DNA from: Bradyrhizobium sp. dw_78
GTDB lineage: Bacteria; Pseudomonadota; Alphaproteobacteria; Rhizobiales; Xanthobacteraceae
Reading direction: 5' to 3'
DNA length: 64,000 bases
Assembly (NCBI RefSeq): GCF_018449525.1
Contig: NZ_JAAVUS010000001.1
Coordinates: 124,001-188,000 of the forward strand
Below the pieces are notes generated by a model. It did no database searches. It had not been told where the DNA came from and saw only the letters and a program-made list of their open reading frames with translations. Shown in pieces: positions 16,575 through 25,893 of the stretch (positions are counted from its first letter, which is position 1; every line of letters begins with the position of its first letter). A program made the translations under genes and the position numbers.

Positions 16575-18935
16575 ATGGTGGCGATTGTCTTAGCGCGTTC
16601 GGCGCGGCGTTTCCTGTTGGGTGTTGCATTCACGAATGCTGGCGTTCTCGGACTCGGCGGTCTTGAGATTTCGAGTTCACAGGCCCAGACGGCACCCTCC
16701 ACGCTGCCTCCCGTCACCATCGATGTGCCGAAAAATCAGAAGCCACGCCGTGCCGCAGCGCCTGCCGCACGCTCGCACGCCCGCTCGACCGCGGTAGCCA
16801 ACAGCCGCTCGCGCGGCACCGGATCCGAACCATCTGCGTCCAATGTCGCGGCGCAGGGCGTCAAACCGAATCCCGGTAGCGACTCGCTGCAGCCGCTCGG
16901 CGGACAATTCGCAGAGCCAACGATTACGCATCCCGTCAACCAGAGCATCACCGTCATCGAGCACAATCAGATCGAGCAGACGTCGCCAGCCGGATTGCTT
17001 GACGTGCTGGCTACCGTTCCCGGCGTGTCGATTGCGCGAGCGGGCGGTATCGGAGGGCAAATCTACCTCCGTGGATTCAGTTCCAACAGTTTTCGCTCGC
17101 CGCTCTATGTCGACGGCGACCGCTTTCGTGGCCGAAACACATTGCAGCTGAATTACTTTTCTCCCGAGGAAATAGATCGGGTCGAGGTCGTTCGCGGGCC
17201 GGCCTCGGTGATCTACGGAAGCGAAGCGCTGACAGGGCTTGTCAATATCGTCACCAAAGAGCCCACCGGCGATCCGTCCGGCCCCTTTCGGTTCACCGGT
17301 GGCGGATGGTCCGCCGGTTACGGCAGTTCGGCAAAGTCCTTGAGCACTTATGACTGGGTACAGGGCGCGGGCGGCGGATTCGATTTCCTGGGCGGTTTTG
17401 CCGGCCGCTGGGGAGGCGACTACCAGACTCCGCTCGGGAGAGCACAGAACAGCGATTACAACGCGATCGGGGGAAGCCTCAAGCTGGGCTATACGCCGGC
17501 TTTGGGCCAACGCTGGGAACTGACGCTGCGCGATTACGACGAGGTCGACGGCCGCGCCGGCGGCGTCGGCGGCGCTCCGGGCGCTCCGTATCTAATCGTT
17601 CGTCAGGATCCAAACCGGACGCAGTTGGCCCGTCTTTCCTATAAAGGGGATCTGGACGGCCCTGTTCAGCATGTGGAGGCGTCGGTCTATGCCAATAATT
17701 ACGACACCTACCTTCGAACCATAAACAACACTATCAATGCCAGTGGCGTCGCGACCAAGACCGTGACTTCTACCAGTCACGTCATCGGACCATGGGAGAC
17801 TGGCGGTCGCTTTCAGGGGGAAATCCCTTGGGCGCAGCCCGGCTTCGGAGTTGCAAAGACGACATTCGGCTTCGATGGTTTCCACGAAGACCGGCCCGGC
17901 AGCGAGCAATACAGCGAAACCGTCAATCGCAACGCCTCCGGCGTCGTGACGAGCGTCGTCGATTCGCCGAATCAGAAGGCAGGACCGGGTTCAAGACAAT
18001 CCGACGTCGGAGCGTTTGTTTTGCACGAATGGACCCCGGTCGCGCCGCTTACACTTTCCGCCGGCGGCCGCTTCGATTGGTTCAACACGAATGTCGACAC
18101 TTCGCCTGTGCCGGCTTCGGTCCTGCCGGCGCTCATCGGCCACAGCGACGTCGACAATACCGCTCCCACGGGAAGCGTCGGCTTTGTCTATCGCGCGGTG
18201 CCGATGCTCGATCTTCTTGCCGATGTCGCAACGTCGTTCCGAGAACCGACGAATTCAGAGCTCTACGCTGTGAGCGCAACCACGGTTCCGAATCCGACGC
18301 TTCAACCGGAGCGCGGCGTGACCTACGAGGGCGGCTTCCGCTTCCATCTTCCGGAAGCTACCGTGAAGGTGACAGGCTTCGATTCCCGTTATGACAACTT
18401 CCTGCAAACGGTGCCTGTGACGTTCAACGGCCTTGCAGGGTTTACCGAATCGCAGAACGTCGGAAAGGCCGAGGTTTCTGGCGTAGAACTCGAGGAGCGT
18501 TGGCAGGCCACTCCGACCATCAATTTCTTCAATACGTTCACCGCGTTGCGCGGCACCAATACGCTGACCAACACGCCTTTGCCGTTCCTGGCGCCGTTTC
18601 GCGGTCGCGTTGGGCTTCAATATGCTGATCTTGACGGCAGCTATTCAGTGCTCATGGTGGTCGATTGGGCAACGTCGAAAAACCGTATCGATCCGTCGCA
18701 GGAATTCCAGACGTCCGGCTACGCCATTCCGAAAGTTTATGCGACGCTGCAGCTAGGCAAACTGATATCCCCTCAGTTGGGCGATACCAAGCTTATTCTC
18801 GGAGTGGAAAACATCTTCAACACCGCCTATGTCGACGCATCGACCTTCGCCAACGTCGCCTACCCACAGACCTTGACCAATCCACTGTTGGAGGTCGGAC
18901 GGAATTTTACCGCGAAGTTGCAGCACACATTTTGA
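16575..18935 (+). CDS. TonB-dependent outer membrane receptor
   Basis: A 786-residue outer membrane protein: a signal region, an Ala/Ser/Arg-rich linker of about 80 residues, a plug domain (SITVIEHNQIEQTSPAGLLD, VPGVSIARAGGIGGQIYLRG, SPEEIDRVEVVRGPASVIYGS) and a beta-barrel that ends in phenylalanine (AKLQHTF), as outer membrane barrels do. TonB-dependent receptors import iron chelates, cobalamin or other metals. The divergent ABC importer suggests that both serve the same ligand. The ATG at 16575 follows GGGGGA; a GTG at 16551 would add eight residues. Confidence 0.93.
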   Translation: MVAIVLARSARRFLLGVAFTNAGVLGLGGLEISSSQAQTAPSTLPPVTIDVPKNQKPRRAAAPAARSHARSTAVANSRSRGTGSEPSASNVAAQGVKPNPGSDSLQPLGGQFAEPTITHPVNQSITVIEHNQIEQTSPAGLLDVLATVPGVSIARAGGIGGQIYLRGFSSNSFRSPLYVDGDRFRGRNTLQLNYFSPEEIDRVEVVRGPASVIYGSEALTGLVNIVTKEPTGDPSGPFRFTGGGWSAGYGSSAKSLSTYDWVQGAGGGFDFLGGFAGRWGGDYQTPLGRAQNSDYNAIGGSLKLGYTPALGQRWELTLRDYDEVDGRAGGVGGAPGAPYLIVRQDPNRTQLARLSYKGDLDGPVQHVEASVYANNYDTYLRTINNTINASGVATKTVTSTSHVIGPWETGGRFQGEIPWAQPGFGVAKTTFGFDGFHEDRPGSEQYSETVNRNASGVVTSVVDSPNQKAGPGSRQSDVGAFVLHEWTPVAPLTLSAGGRFDWFNTNVDTSPVPASVLPALIGHSDVDNTAPTGSVGFVYRAVPMLDLLADVATSFREPTNSELYAVSATTVPNPTLQPERGVTYEGGFRFHLPEATVKVTGFDSRYDNFLQTVPVTFNGLAGFTESQNVGKAEVSGVELEERWQATPTINFFNTFTALRGTNTLTNTPLPFLAPFRGRVGLQYADLDGSYSVLMVVDWATSKNRIDPSQEFQTSGYAIPKVYATLQLGKLISPQLGDTKLILGVENIFNTAYVDASTFANVAYPQTLTNPLLEVGRNFTAKLQHTF

Positions 18936-19057
18936 CCGCGCCTGGGATCGGCGATCTTCGGATGAAATTTGTCTGTTGCGTATAATTTCTTAAACCTAGT
19001 CGACAATTAATTTGGATTCTGACCCCGCCCGACGCCCCAATTGATCCGCCAATGTTG

Positions 19058-19089
19058 CAAACGCTGCCGGCCCACACCGGTAGCGTTTG
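19058..19089 (+). terminator. Strong hairpin downstream of the TonB receptor gene
   Basis: CAAACGCTGCCGG, loop CCCACA, CCGGTAGCGTTTG: a 13-base stem with one G/T mispair and a six-base loop, followed by a short T-containing stretch. It is the only candidate terminator in the ~560-base gap after the receptor gene. The rest of the gap holds no supported gene before the repeat at 19344. Confidence 0.55.
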
Positions 19090-19343
19090 TATTTACGCGC
19101 GGGTAGTTTCGAACATGCTGAGAATGCTTGATGCAAAATGCCTGAGGGATTTTCATTTCACCGTCGAGGACGGCGCCAACGGTTCCTGGCCGCTGTTTGG
19201 CTGGGGTATGTCGGTGGCCTTGGCCTAGCGGTCATCGCCGAGCCCGATTCGGGGCATTACCCCCGGTGACAAGCGAAGTTGTGAAGCGGTCCACGAAACG
19301 GTCCGCAGAGAAATCGCCGGGCACTGTAAGTTATTGATCTCGT

Positions 19344-19540
19344 TGGTGGGCCTTCCTGGATACGTATCGAACCTTGTGCAGCGCGCCGAGGCCCGAAGTC
19401 CGTGAAATTTTTGAGAGATTGCGCCGGGCATTTTCGCCAGCCGTAATGTGTTCATCATCGCGAGGTTCCCCCGCGCACCCTCGGCCCAGAACTGCTTACG
19501 GTTTCGAAATGCTCTTGATGTGTTCGGGATACCAGCCGGT
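19344..19540 (-). repeat. ~198-bp dispersed element, copy 2
   Basis: This is the second copy of the element at 10812-11009, in the same orientation. On the minus strand it begins ACCGGCTGGTATCCCGAAC and supplies the last 15 codons and the stop of the membrane protein gene at 19496-20047. Internal indels shift all reading frames after that tail relative to copy 1, so only the tail is kept as coding sequence in both. Confidence 0.75.
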
Positions 19541-20047
19541 GAATTTTACCGCACCGACAAGCGCCAGAACGATTGCGATAACGCCCGCTCGCCGAGGTAT
19601 GTCTGGTACGCAAAGCAGTGCAAGTTCGGCAATCACCATCACGAGGAAGGCAAGCGCCCATACCCCTGTAATGATGTAGTTGGTGCGGATAAACTCAGGG
19701 CTGATCCAGAATTCCTTGGCCACCTGCTCGCGGGCGTATTGCAAGGTAAACGGGCGGCCGATTACGAGCGAAGCTACAACGATCAGGAACAGGCCGGTGT
19801 CGACGCAGAGCCTAACGCCGATGACCGACCAGGCTGGTTTTCCCAGCACCGCGTACAGGCTCATCCCGCCAAACAAAATGGCCGTCCCGATCTCCAGAAT
19901 CTTGGGTATGCGTCCCGGAGCGATCCAGTCACGCAAGAGCAGCCCAACGGATACGAGCGCGCCGGCAACCAGCCCTTCCGTCGTTCCGACGAGTCTGTCG
20001 ACAATGGCGAATACAATAAATGGCGCGAATGCCAGCAGAATACCCAT
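19496..20047 (-). CDS. Uncharacterised integral membrane protein with repeat-encoded C-terminus
   Basis: A 183-residue protein with about five to six hydrophobic segments. A cytoplasmic loop reading IGRPFTLQYAREQVAKEFW is distinctive, but I cannot tie it to a named family with known function. The last 15 residues (TGWYPEHIKSISKP and the stop) come from the ~198-bp element and match the tail of the broken gene at 11 kb, so the native C-terminus has probably been replaced. The chosen ATG begins MGILLAFAPFIVFAIVDR, directly before the first helix; an upstream frame to 20197 is not membrane-like. Confidence 0.6.
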   Translation of the reverse strand: MGILLAFAPFIVFAIVDRLVGTTEGLVAGALVSVGLLLRDWIAPGRIPKILEIGTAILFGGMSLYAVLGKPAWSVIGVRLCVDTGLFLIVVASLVIGRPFTLQYAREQVAKEFWISPEFIRTNYIITGVWALAFLVMVIAELALLCVPDIPRRAGVIAIVLALVGAVKFTGWYPEHIKSISKP

Positions 20048-20249
20048 TGCTACGCCGAGATTCGATTTGCGGTCGATCAAGCCTATGGCGATCGCTGCCG
20101 AATGCCAACCAGATCGCCCGAGTTGGCTTCGGAACAGGCAACATGGAGTCGAACGCGCGACCGGCACATAAAGTTCAGCTTCGGAGCTCTCTGTCACGGG
20201 CGCATCTTGGCTATCGCAATGCGTTCGTTCGCCGAGGACTTAACGGAGT

Positions 20250-20325
20250 TGGTGGGCCCGGCAGGACTCGAACCTGCAACCAGACCGTTATGAGCGGCCG
20301 GCTCTAACCATTGAGCTACAGGCCC
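20250..20325 (-). tRNA. tRNA-Ile2 with CAU anticodon (lysidine-modified)
   Basis: The minus strand folds into a 76-base cloverleaf: acceptor GGGCCTG pairing with CGGGCCC with one G-U, D-arm TAGCTCAATGGTTAGAGC, anticodon loop CTCATAA, T-arm GCAGGTTCGAGTCCTGC and an encoded CCA end. The anticodon is CAU, but the body has the features of the minor isoleucine tRNA (GGGCC acceptor, TCATAA loop) rather than of Met tRNAs. TilS would convert C34 to lysidine to read AUA. Confidence 0.85.
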
Positions 20326-20543
20326 CGCCGCGGGCGGCCGCGGAAAGCGGCTCGGCAACGGTGCTGCTCCCCTTACAATGCGGCTGGCGATCCCGCAATG
20401 GCATGGCACTCTTTCCGGCCAGAGTGCGATAGCTTGGATTATTTGAGCAGGATCTTCCTGCGCTAACGCGTTCCGCGCTTGTCGCAGGGGAAAACCAGTG
20501 CCCGCTTTGCGCTACCGCGGCCCCTCCGGGTCCGGATCATGCT

Positions 20544-21521
20544 CTATTCTACGGAAGCGCCGGAAAATTCGACCACTTTGCGCCATTTTTCGGTTTCGTC
20601 CGAAATCAGCCTGCCGAATTCCACCGGCGTCATCGGTCGCGGGATGCCGCCGACCTCGGTCAGCCTCGCGACCAGTTTGGGGTCTTTCAAGGCTTCGTTA
20701 ACCGCCCGGTTGAGGATATCAACGATCTCCGGCGGCGTGCCCTTCGGCGCGGAGATGCCGTAGAAGCCGACCGCCTCAAATCCCGGTACGGCTTCGGCGA
20801 TCGCGGGGATGTCGGGCACGCCGGGCCAACGTTGCGGCGAGGTGACGCCGAGCGCGCGCACGCTGCCGGCCCGCGCCTGTTCCAGCGCGGTCGGCAAATT
20901 GTCGAAGATCAGCTGCACCTTGTTGGAAATAATATCGGGAAACGCGATCGCCGAGCCGCGATAGGGCACATGCACCATCTCGACATGGGCCATCGCCTTG
21001 AACAGTTCCGCCGACATGTGAACCGACGTGCCATAGCCGGACGAGGCATAGGACACCTTGCCGGGATTGGCCTTGCAATAGTCGATGAACTCCTGAAGGT
21101 TCTTGACCGGCAACGCATTCGACACCACGAGCATGTTGGCCAGCTGCATGATGCTGGCGACCGGCACGGTGTCGCGGATGAAGTCGTAGGACAGATGCTT
21201 GTAGAGCGAGGTGCTGATGGCGTTGTTGGGCGCGTCGAACAGGATCGTGTAGCCGTCCGGCGTGGAATTGATCGCGGCCGCGGCGGCGATATTGCCGCCG
21301 GAGCCGGCGCGGTTTTCGACCACGAATTGCTGGCCGAAATGCTCCGACAGCCATTGGCTCATGATCCGCGCCACCAGATCGACCGGTCCGCCGGCCGCAA
21401 ATCCGACCAGCCAATGCACCGGACGGTTCGGATAATCGGCGGCGGAGGACGGCGCGCCAGCCATAGTAAGGCTGAAAAGGCAAACCAAACCGAATAAAGC
21501 GGAACGCAGAAATCCGATCAT
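20544..21521 (-). CDS. Tripartite tricarboxylate transporter (Bug/TctC family) substrate-binding protein
   Basis: A 325-residue exported protein with the signal sequence FGLVCLFSLTMAGAPSSAA. YPNRPVHWLVGFAAGGPVDLVARIM is the standard Bug opening, followed by VENRAGSGGNIAAAAA, DGYTILF and VPYRGSAIAFPDI. Bug proteins bind carboxylates and related organic acids in the periplasm; family members greatly outnumber TctAB membrane genes, and none is nearby here. It is divergent from a TAXI binding protein, an unusual pairing of two orphan binding proteins. Confidence 0.93.
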   Translation of the reverse strand: MIGFLRSALFGLVCLFSLTMAGAPSSAADYPNRPVHWLVGFAAGGPVDLVARIMSQWLSEHFGQQFVVENRAGSGGNIAAAAAINSTPDGYTILFDAPNNAISTSLYKHLSYDFIRDTVPVASIMQLANMLVVSNALPVKNLQEFIDYCKANPGKVSYASSGYGTSVHMSAELFKAMAHVEMVHVPYRGSAIAFPDIISNKVQLIFDNLPTALEQARAGSVRALGVTSPQRWPGVPDIPAIAEAVPGFEAVGFYGISAPKGTPPEIVDILNRAVNEALKDPKLVARLTEVGGIPRPMTPVEFGRLISDETEKWRKVVEFSGASVE

Positions 21522-21644
21522 TTTCCCTCCCGATATTTTTATTGTCGTTATTGCAACCTATGCTTTCATAAAATCGCGTGGCTGCCTACAACATCCGCCG
21601 CGCGGCCATTCGTCGTTCCTCGCAGCAAGATCCCCGAGGCCAGG

Positions 21645-22610
21645 ATGAAGATTGTCCAGCTTGTTTGCGTTGCGATGGCGTTGCTGATGACCGGCGCCAC
21701 GGCTCAGGATGGAGACAAGACCATTTCAAACACCGCAATCCGGTTCGGGACGGCGACGCCGGGCGGCGGCTTCCCGCTTTACGGCAACGCCTTTGCCGCC
21801 GTCATGAACGAGGCCGATCCGGCCTTGTCGATCGAGCCGCGCAACACCAAGGGCAGCAACGAGAACATCCCACTGCTGGAGGCCGGCGAGATCGATATCG
21901 CGACTGTCTCGGGAGAGCCTTCCTATGAAGCGTTCATGGGGATCGGGCGGCCGCGCGCCCATCTGAAAATCCTGACCGCGATGTATTCAAGTCCTGGCAT
22001 GTTCGTGGTGCGCGCGGACAGTCCCTACAAGACCATTCGCGATCTGGTCGGCCAGCCGATCGCATTCGGCGCCAAGGGCTCCGGCCTGCCGATCCTGTCG
22101 CGCTACATTCTCGACGGGCTCGGCCTGAAGCAGGATGAGGATTTCAAATCCGTCTATCTCGACCACGCCGGCGACGGACCGGCGATGGTGCTCGACGGGC
22201 GCGTCGCGGCGCTGTGGGGCGCCGGCGTCGGCTGGCCCGGCTTTACCGCGATTGCGACAAGTCCTGGCGGCGCGCGCTTCATCGCCCCCGACGCCGAAGA
22301 GATCGCGCGCATTCGCATCAGGCATTCTTTCCTCAAGCCGCTGACGGTCGCATCCGGCAGCTATCCCGGTCAGACCGCACCGATTAATTCGGTCGGTTCC
22401 TGGAGCTTCATTCTGGTGCGCGAGACCCTGCCGGATGACGTCGCCTATCGCCTGGCGAAGACGCTGCGCGGAGTGGAGGCCGCGTTCTGCAAAAAGCTCG
22501 CACAGGCCTGCGAAACCACGGCCGAAAACACCGTCGCCGCCGCGCCGGAGGAAGCACTGATCCATCCCGGCGTGTTGCGCTATTTCCGCGAGCTCGGCCT
22601 GGTGAAGTAG
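21645..22610 (+). CDS. TAXI family TRAP transporter solute-binding protein
   Basis: A 321-residue exported protein starting MKIVQLVCVAMALLMTGATA, followed by a TAXI-type domain: RFGTATPGGGFPLYGNAFAAV, LEAGEIDIATVSGEPSYEA and GAKGSGLPILSRYILDGLGL. TAXI proteins hand substrates to TRAP permeases with fused DctQM-type subunits; no permease gene is present in this window, so it may work with a distant one. Two other features are YPGQTAPINSVGSW and a C-terminal helix region with a pair of cysteines (AFCKKLAQACET). Confidence 0.88.
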   Translation: MKIVQLVCVAMALLMTGATAQDGDKTISNTAIRFGTATPGGGFPLYGNAFAAVMNEADPALSIEPRNTKGSNENIPLLEAGEIDIATVSGEPSYEAFMGIGRPRAHLKILTAMYSSPGMFVVRADSPYKTIRDLVGQPIAFGAKGSGLPILSRYILDGLGLKQDEDFKSVYLDHAGDGPAMVLDGRVAALWGAGVGWPGFTAIATSPGGARFIAPDAEEIARIRIRHSFLKPLTVASGSYPGQTAPINSVGSWSFILVRETLPDDVAYRLAKTLRGVEAAFCKKLAQACETTAENTVAAAPEEALIHPGVLRYFRELGLVK

Positions 22611-22636
22611 GTAGGTGTTCAGGTTTTAGCTGGCGT

Positions 22637-23254
22637 TCAGGTTTCATCCAGCGCCGCCAGCCGTTCTGCCTCCGTGATGTCGTCCGTGGTGTTGGCGTTG
22701 AAGAAGGGATCGAGCGGTGTCGCCGGCCAGCTGACGGTCGCCAATCTGTAGCGCGCGGTCCAGCGGCTGATCTTGCGGACATCCTCCACGACCAGCGCAT
22801 GGCGGAGCTCGTCGCGCAGCGCAACGCTCCACAATCCGATCACCGGATGCGACTGCCCGCCGGACGCCGCGACCGCAAGCTGCGCATTCTCCTGCACGAG
22901 CGCCTCATATAGCCGCGTCACCAGATCGTGCGGCAGGAACGGACAATCTGCCGCGGCGCTCAGCATAAAGGAAACCTCGGGCCGCCTGGCCGCGATCCAA
23001 TCGAGCGCGGCGAGGATGCCGGCGAGCGGTCCTGGAAAGTTTTCGACGGTGTCAGGAATAATGGGCAGGCCAAAACCTGCAAAACGCGCGGGATCTCCAT
23101 TGGCGTTAAGGACCAGCCCGTCGCATTGCGGGCTCAGCCGCGCGATCACGCGCTCCAGGATGGTGCGGCCGCCGATCCGGCGCATCGGCTTGTCGCCGCC
23201 ACCCATCCGCCGCGACAGGCCGCCGGCGAGCAGAACGCCCGGAATTTTAATCAT
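22637..23254 (-). CDS. mobA: Molybdenum cofactor guanylyltransferase MobA
   Basis: A 205-residue protein with the nucleotidyltransferase signature [22 protein letters not shown] at residues 8-29, in which the lysine binds the GTP phosphates. [18 protein letters not shown] and HPVIGLWSV follow as in MobA. It joins GMP to molybdopterin to form the bis-MGD cofactor of enzymes such as formate dehydrogenase and nitrate reductase. The TusA-like gene and the oxalate/formate-type transporter downstream suggest a link to formate metabolism. Confidence 0.93.
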   Translation of the reverse strand: MIKIPGVLLAGGLSRRMGGGDKPMRRIGGRTILERVIARLSPQCDGLVLNANGDPARFAGFGLPIIPDTVENFPGPLAGILAALDWIAARRPEVSFMLSAAADCPFLPHDLVTRLYEALVQENAQLAVAASGGQSHPVIGLWSVALRDELRHALVVEDVRKISRWTARYRLATVSWPATPLDPFFNANTTDDITEAERLAALDET

Positions 23255-23382
23255 CGCGGTCTTTGCTCTTGCGTGGTTTTACGGCGGGCGCCTTTTCCGT
23301 CTTCATCATCCCGGCAGGGTAGCATGACATTGCCGGTCGGCCGATATAAAGCGCCTTGGAGCATGAACGAAATAGCGCCTTC

Positions 23383-23486
23383 ATTGCGAGCCAACGGGTC
23401 GGCGCAAAGCGCCGTCCAGAACTGGATTGCTTCGTCGCAAAACCTGTCATCGGGCGCACACACGCGACCCGTTGGCTCCTCGCAAT
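23383..23486. repeat. Palindromic intergenic repeat between mobA and the tusA-like gene
   Basis: ATTGCGAGCCAACGGGTCG at the left is matched by CGACCCGTTGGCTCCTCGCAAT at the right, an inverted repeat with ~60 bases between, including GCTTCGTCGC. Such modules are frequent in Bradyrhizobium intergenic DNA. It takes up most of the 307 bases between the divergent mobA and tusA-like genes; I see no gene in the remainder. Confidence 0.7.
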
Positions 23487-23561
23487 AACGGTCATGGTGT
23501 CGGTTCCGGAGCATGAGATGACTGGCGTTGACGACGCGGTCCGCCTTCGTCATGTTCGGGC

Positions 23562-23813
23562 ATGGCCACGATCAAACTCGATCTCAGCGGACTCAAATGC
23601 CCGTTGCCGGCGCTGAAAACGCGCAAGGCGCTCAAGGCGGTTCCGCCGGGCGATTTCCTGGAGATCATTTGCACCGATCCGTTATCGGTGATCGATATCC
23701 CGAACCTGATGCGGGAGACCGGCGACAAGGTCGAGATCACGGAGCGCGCGGAACGCCGGATCGTGTTCCTGATCGAAAGGATCGCGGGCCTTGCCGATGC
23801 CGCACCGCAATAG
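23562..23813 (+). CDS. TusA/SirA-family sulfur carrier protein
   Basis: An 83-residue protein with LDLSGLKCPLPALKTRKAL, the CPxP motif with the sulfur-carrying cysteine at residue 13. The rest (GDFLEIICTDPLSVIDIPNL) fits the two-layer alpha/beta TusA fold. TusA-like proteins pass persulfide sulfur for tRNA thiolation or molybdenum cofactor and formate dehydrogenase maturation. Its position beside mobA favours the cofactor role, but a tRNA role cannot be excluded. Confidence 0.9.
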   Translation: MATIKLDLSGLKCPLPALKTRKALKAVPPGDFLEIICTDPLSVIDIPNLMRETGDKVEITERAERRIVFLIERIAGLADAAPQ

Positions 23814-24158
23814 CGAGTGGTTGCTAAATTTGTGATCCGCTACCTTTTTCCTATCGACTTAAAGCCCGGCTTCTGTCCCAATTCCTCATTCTCTGCGGGG
23901 TGCGGAGAGTTAGGTCGCGCTGATGGCAGACACGCGGTTGGTAACGGCGGTGTTCGTGAATCGGGGTTGCCAGCGGTGGCGGGTGTGGCGGGCATAATGC
24001 GCCGCACGAGGTGTTAGACGTTTCGAAGGCGCCTTGCGATCCCGGCGCATCGAGATTGTGCGGAGCAGCAACAGCAAGGTTGATGGCCGCGATGGGCTGA
24101 AGATGGGATCGCTGAAGGCAGACACGCCCGCTAAAGGGCGGCTGTAGGGGAGGTTTCA
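23814..24158 (+). other. Gene-free leader upstream of the OFA transporter gene
   Basis: I see no supported gene here. GGCAGACACGC occurs twice (near 23926 and 24117), a direct repeat that could bind a regulator. GGGGAGG seven bases before the downstream ATG is a strong ribosome binding site. No confident promoter is visible. Confidence 0.4.
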
Positions 24159-25811
24159 ATGACGATAATCAGTAGCGCCGGACGTGTGCCGGCTGCGGAC
24201 ACAGGTTTCCTCGACAAGGAGCGAACGGTTGCGGCCGCTGGCTTCAACCGCTGGCTGGTCCCGCCGGCGGCGCTTTGCATTCATCTGTGCATCGGCATGG
24301 CCTATGGCCTGAGCGTGTTTTGGCTGCCGCTATCGCGCGCGATCGGCATCGACAAGCCGGTTTCATGTCCGAATCAATCGGTGATCGGCGATCTCTTCAC
24401 GACCACCTGCGACTGGCAGGTCACCAACCTGCTGATGATCTTTACGATCGGAATCGTCGTGCTCGGCCTGTCGGCGGCCATGTTCGGGGGCTGGCTGGAA
24501 CGGGCCGGACCGCGCAAGGCCGGCGTGGTGGCGGCGCTATGCTGGTCAGGCGGCTTCGCCCTTTCCGCGCTTGGCGTCTATGTTCACCAGCTCTGGCTCA
24601 TGTGGCTTGGCCTTGGCCTGATCGGGGGCGTCGGTCTCGGGCTCGGCTACATCTCGCCGGTCTCGACCCTGGTGAAGTGGTTTCCCGACCGGCGCGGCAT
24701 GGCGACGGGCATGGCCATCATGGGCTTCGGCGGCGGCGCGATGATCGGTTCGCCGCTGGCCAATATCCTGATCAATTATTTCAAGTCATCAAGCTCGGTC
24801 GGCGCGTGGCAAAGCTTCCTGGTCATGGCGGTGATCTATTTCGTGTTCATGATGATCGGCGCGTTTGGCTATCGCGTGCCGCCCGCGGGCTGGCGGCCCG
24901 ATGGCTGGAGCGCGCCGGCGAAATCCAGCGCGATGATATCGAGCGGGAATGTTCATCTCGAACAGGCGCACAAGACGCCGCAGTTCTGGCTGATCTGGAT
25001 GGTGCTGTGCATGAACGTGTCGGCCGGCATCGGCGTGCTCGCGATGGCGTCTCCGATGTTGCAGGAGATTTTTGGCGGCTCGCTGATCGGCAAGCCCGAT
25101 CTCGGTTTTGCCGCGCTCGACGGTACGCAAAAGGCCGCGATCGCGACCATCGCCGCGGGCTTTGTCGGCCTTCTTTCTCTCTTCAACATCGGCGGTCGTT
25201 TCTTCTGGGCGTCGCTTTCCGATAAGATCGGACGCAAGAACACATATTATACGTTCTTCATTCTCGGCATCGTGCTCTACGCGCTGGCGCCGAGTTTCGC
25301 CCATATGGGCTCGCGTGCGCTGTTTGTCGCGGCGTTCTGCGTCATCCTCACCATGTATGGTGGCGGCTTCTCCACCATTCCGGCCTATCTCGCCGACATC
25401 TTCGGCACGCAGTTCGTCGGCGCCATTCACGGCCGTCTGTTGACGGCGTGGTCCACTGCCGGCGTCGTCGGTCCGCTGCTGGTCGGCTATATCAGGGACG
25501 CGCAGCTCCAGATCGGCGTCGAACGGGCGCTGGTCTATGACCGCACGATGTACATTCTGGCCGGGTTGCTCGTCGTCGGCCTGATCTGCAACTCTTTGAT
25601 CAAGCCGGTCGAGTCGAAACACCAGATGAGTGACGGCGATACCGCCAAACTGAAGGCATCGACGGCCGGAGGGGCGGGGGCGCCGACAGGTTCGTTCGGC
25701 ATCGGCAAGGGCGGACTGGATGTGAAAGCCGCTCTGTTCTGGGCCTTCGTCTGCGTCCCGCTTGTATGGGGCGTGTGGAAGACGCTGGAAAGCGCGGTCA
25801 AGATTTTCTGA
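24159..25811 (+). CDS. OFA-family MFS transporter (oxalate/formate antiporter type)
   Basis: A 550-residue protein with about twelve to fourteen hydrophobic segments. CIGMAYGLSVFWLPL, LGLGYISPVSTLVKWFPDRR and GMATGMAIMGFGGGAMIGSP are typical of the oxalate:formate antiporter branch of the MFS, as is the insertion SCPNQSVIGDLFTTTCDWQV after helix 1. The length exceeds most MFS proteins because of that insertion and a C-terminal extension with an additional helix (KAALFWAFVCVPLVWGVW). The actual substrate could be oxalate, formate or another monocarboxylate. A strong ribosome binding site, GGGGAGG, precedes the ATG. Confidence 0.9.
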   Translation: MTIISSAGRVPAADTGFLDKERTVAAAGFNRWLVPPAALCIHLCIGMAYGLSVFWLPLSRAIGIDKPVSCPNQSVIGDLFTTTCDWQVTNLLMIFTIGIVVLGLSAAMFGGWLERAGPRKAGVVAALCWSGGFALSALGVYVHQLWLMWLGLGLIGGVGLGLGYISPVSTLVKWFPDRRGMATGMAIMGFGGGAMIGSPLANILINYFKSSSSVGAWQSFLVMAVIYFVFMMIGAFGYRVPPAGWRPDGWSAPAKSSAMISSGNVHLEQAHKTPQFWLIWMVLCMNVSAGIGVLAMASPMLQEIFGGSLIGKPDLGFAALDGTQKAAIATIAAGFVGLLSLFNIGGRFFWASLSDKIGRKNTYYTFFILGIVLYALAPSFAHMGSRALFVAAFCVILTMYGGGFSTIPAYLADIFGTQFVGAIHGRLLTAWSTAGVVGPLLVGYIRDAQLQIGVERALVYDRTMYILAGLLVVGLICNSLIKPVESKHQMSDGDTAKLKASTAGGAGAPTGSFGIGKGGLDVKAALFWAFVCVPLVWGVWKTLESAVKIF

Positions 25812-25893
25812 TCGGATTATCGCAGGCCGCCGAACGAATGACGTGCGGCCTGCCTCTTTCATTGAAACAAACAATCAAAATCGGAGAATTTTC

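Noticed and set aside
19225..19458. 77-codon frame inside the second ~198-bp element
   Set aside because: The matching frame in the first copy is shifted by an indel, so it is not kept as coding sequence.
23851..24159. Minus-strand frame of 102 codons in the leader of the OFA transporter gene
   Set aside because: No ribosome site, no domain, and low-quality composition; the stretch looks like a non-coding leader.
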